NCBI GenBank assembly: GCA_964444825.1
Contig: CAYUIS010000137.1
Span: 1-14,736 of the forward strand
Source of the DNA: CAYUIS01 sp964444825
GTDB taxonomy: Bacteria; Chloroflexota; Anaerolineae; B4-G1
Length of the DNA stretch: 14,736 nucleotides
Reading direction: 5' to 3'
Shown in pieces: positions 14,001-14,736 of the stretch. How positions within the stretch are numbered: the first letter of the stretch is position 1; each line of letters opens with the position of its first letter. Below the pieces are notes generated by a model, which searched no databases, was not told the DNA's origin, and worked only from the letters and a program-made list of their open reading frames with translations. Position numbers and translations under genes: made by a program.

Positions 14001-14736
14001 CCCGCTGCACCAGCGGAAGCTCGTCCAACGGGCAGCGTTTGGAGGGGATGTGCTGGGCGCCGCGGGAGGCGATGGTCCAAATGAATCCCGCGTCGTCGCC
14101 CGGCCCTTCGTGGCGTGGGCGATCTGTTCTATCCACCATGTTGATCGAAGCCGCGTCATACGGCACCACGCGCTGCAATTCGTCCAGCACCCGTTCCAGG
14201 AGCTTGTCGACTCTGAGCGTCGTGCTCAGAGCCTCGGCGGTGTCGAGCAGGGTCTGGGCCACCTCTCGCTCTCGCACGACGTCCCTGAAGAGGCGGGCGT
14301 TCTCCACCGCGATGCCGATCTGCTGGCCGATGGTGGTCAGCAGGCTGTGGTCGCTGTCGGTGATGGGGCAAGGCGCTGTATGGAACAGGCACAGGGTGCC
14401 CAGCGCGCGGTCCTTGTGAAAGATCGGCACGCCGGCGTAGGACTGCAGCCCCATCTCCAACAGCCCCTGGACGTCCAGCGGCGCACCCTCGTGCAGGTCC
14501 TCCAGGATTACGGGTTTCGCTTCCTCGTACACCAGAGCGCACAACGTACCGCCCATACCGTCCGTCCGCAACCGCTCGACGAGGGCCGGGGGCAGACCCA
14601 CGTGGTCGGACAGCGCCAGTTCCCCCGTGCGCTCGTCCGCCAGCGCGACCAGGCCGCCGGCAAATCCCAGCGCGTCCACCGTGCCGGAGAGGGCCTGGTC
14701 CAGGATGTCCTGCAGTTCCAGCGACGCGGACAGGGC
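11053..14736 (-). CDS. Hybrid histidine kinase GAF-GAF-GAF-PAS-PAS-HisKA-HATPase-REC, 5' end missing
   Basis: 1227 residues are visible; the frame stays open to base 14736 ('ALSASLELQDILDQALSG'), in mid GAF helix, so the real start is outside; a GTG at 14679 is internal. Counting from the first visible codon: GAF1 1-150, GAF2 about 165-320, GAF3 about 330-495, PAS1 about 505-618, PAS2 about 625-740, HisKA with H769 in 'NMSHELRTPLN', HATPase with N-box 'NLLANAVKF' (883-891), 'DTGVG' (930-934) and 'GTGLGL' (959-964), REC with D1029-D1030, phospho-acceptor D1073 in 'IWMDMRMPVMDGY', T1103 and K1125. A last helical segment (about 1165-1227, 'LPADWIAELHDAA') has no HPt His and is seen at the end of similar hybrid kinases. 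No TM segment is visible. It probably senses several small ligands or redox state and hands phosphate to a separate HPt. All catalytic motifs are intact. Confidence 0.95.
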   Translation of the reverse strand, partial: ALSASLELQDILDQALSGTVDALGFAGGLVALADERTGELALSDHVGLPPALVERLRTDGMGGTLCALVYEEAKPVILEDLHEGAPLDVQGLLEMGLQSYAGVPIFHKDRALGTLCLFHTAPCPITDSDHSLLTTIGQQIGIAVENARLFRDVVREREVAQTLLDTAEALSTTLRVDKLLERVLDELQRVVPYDAASINMVDRTDRPRHEGPGDDAGFIWTIASRGAQHIPSKRCPLDELPLVQRVVRERDPVIAPHTVEEEGQEDGSWLGAPMLSKDQVVGVLMVSSSRPNAYDEASARLAHAFARQVALAIENSRLYEETRARLREVDLLYSVTAAFSSTLAIDQLLPYAARSLCEILHGTSVEIYSLDEQARAITVTANYVTSEVADRERASVPGQTYQLADLPLTADAIELLRPTQVQVDDPESPAGERADLETRGVWAGLALPMVARGHLVGLAKVWDCQGPRRFTRGEITLGQTVIHQAAIALENAQLYEEIEERRMYVESVLAAAPDAIVTLDADHRIAEWNPGAERLFGYIRQEAIGQDIDSLVTDPDSYKQAVDFTQMAMDGTSIPPIETVRYRKDGSPVDVIVAGSPVLARDKFVGAVAVYTDITERRRTEEALRKLSRAVEQSPAAIIITDRQGDIEYVNPKFFESTGYAPEEVIGQRPRVLESGETSPETRDQLWETIAAGREWRGQFHNRRKDGEHFWVSASISPITDADGEITHFVSVQEDITELKRVQEALQQAKEAAEAANQAKSTFLANMSHELRTPLNAILGFAQLMERSPTLSAEHKENVQIIGRSGEHLLDLINDVLDMSKIEAGRITLDPVEFDLHRTLDSIEATIAVRAQEKGLQVHFDRAPDVPQFVRTDERKLRQVLFNLLANAVKFTQEGSVTLRVSSKAREPGNGQGEDGPPSRHTLLSFEVEDTGVGIAPEEMDSLFEPFAQTESGKRSQEGTGLGLPISQKFVAMMGGDLTFSSQVGHGTTFRFEIELELADPTDVASVQPARRVVGLEPDQPGYRILVVDDRVENRQLVRQILEPVGFTVREAADGKEALELHETWQPHLIWMDMRMPVMDGYEATQRIKGTVQGHATVIIALTASAMEEDRSLILSAGCDDYMRKPFHEMGLFDKLAQHLGVRYIYQDGDQPADREDGQGQEPLTREALAALPADWIAELHDAASRARGDLILGLVAQIEQDHPSPARALTQLVDEFRFDRIIALIE

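Noticed and set aside
14679..14736. GTG at 14679 as the true start of the hybrid kinase
   Set aside because: The same frame continues upstream to the window edge with a typical GAF N-terminal helix, so the start is outside the window.

Overview
The window is a dense island of bacterial signal-transduction genes, all on the minus strand, so transcription runs from high to low coordinates. Every complete gene encodes a histidine kinase, a receiver (REC) protein, a PAS/HAMP sensor or a solute-binding lipoprotein. The organism is inferred, not proven, to be a Chloroflexota (Anaerolineae-like) bacterium, probably from a metagenome assembly. Reasons: high G+C in most genes, many multi-GAF/PAS hybrid kinases in tandem, a family-1 sugar-type binding lipoprotein, C-terminal 'AGREVRMAELK' tails, several interspersed repeat families in short intergenic gaps, and a run of exactly 100 Ns.

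Layout in transcription order. 14736-11053: hybrid kinase GAF-GAF-GAF-PAS-PAS-HisKA-HATPase-REC, 5' end outside the window. 10975-9892: REC-HisKA-HATPase protein interrupted by the assembly gap; its probable last codons are recognisable beyond the gap. 9891-9633: non-coding stretch with a 97-bp sequence present twice in tandem. 9632-9231: single-domain receiver. 9099-7720: REC-PAS-PAS-tail protein. 7560-4594: membrane kinase dCACHE-HAMP-GAF-GAF-HisKA-HATPase, with a DivK-like receiver five bases downstream (4589-4173). 3987-3241: REC-coiled coil-tail. 3169-1607: solute-binding lipoprotein. 1561-188: two-TM sensor with HAMP, PAS and tail but no kinase domain. 110-1: start of another receiver protein.

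How the genes may work together: there are three transmitters (two complete in the visible part, one gapped) and seven receivers, but no HTH, GGDEF, EAL, HD-GYP or other known output domain and no HPt. The genes look like the input and relay part of a phosphorelay whose output is encoded elsewhere. The most distinctive part is the left third: a binding lipoprotein with no permease or ATPase, next to a HAMP-PAS sensor and a REC protein that both end in the same ~40-residue tail. A third copy of the tail ends the REC-PAS-PAS protein. The tail DNA of the first two is almost identical over 85 bp, which suggests copying of a module between neighbours.

The short intergenic gaps carry repeats: a degenerate 7-bp repeat (AATCNNN / NNNGATT) at four gene edges, elements of the TCCTGAGCGGAG type, a CACGAATGG repeat and small hairpins. 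Some of these are translated as parts of the flanking proteins. No RNA gene, CRISPR array, transposase or convincing promoter or terminator was found.
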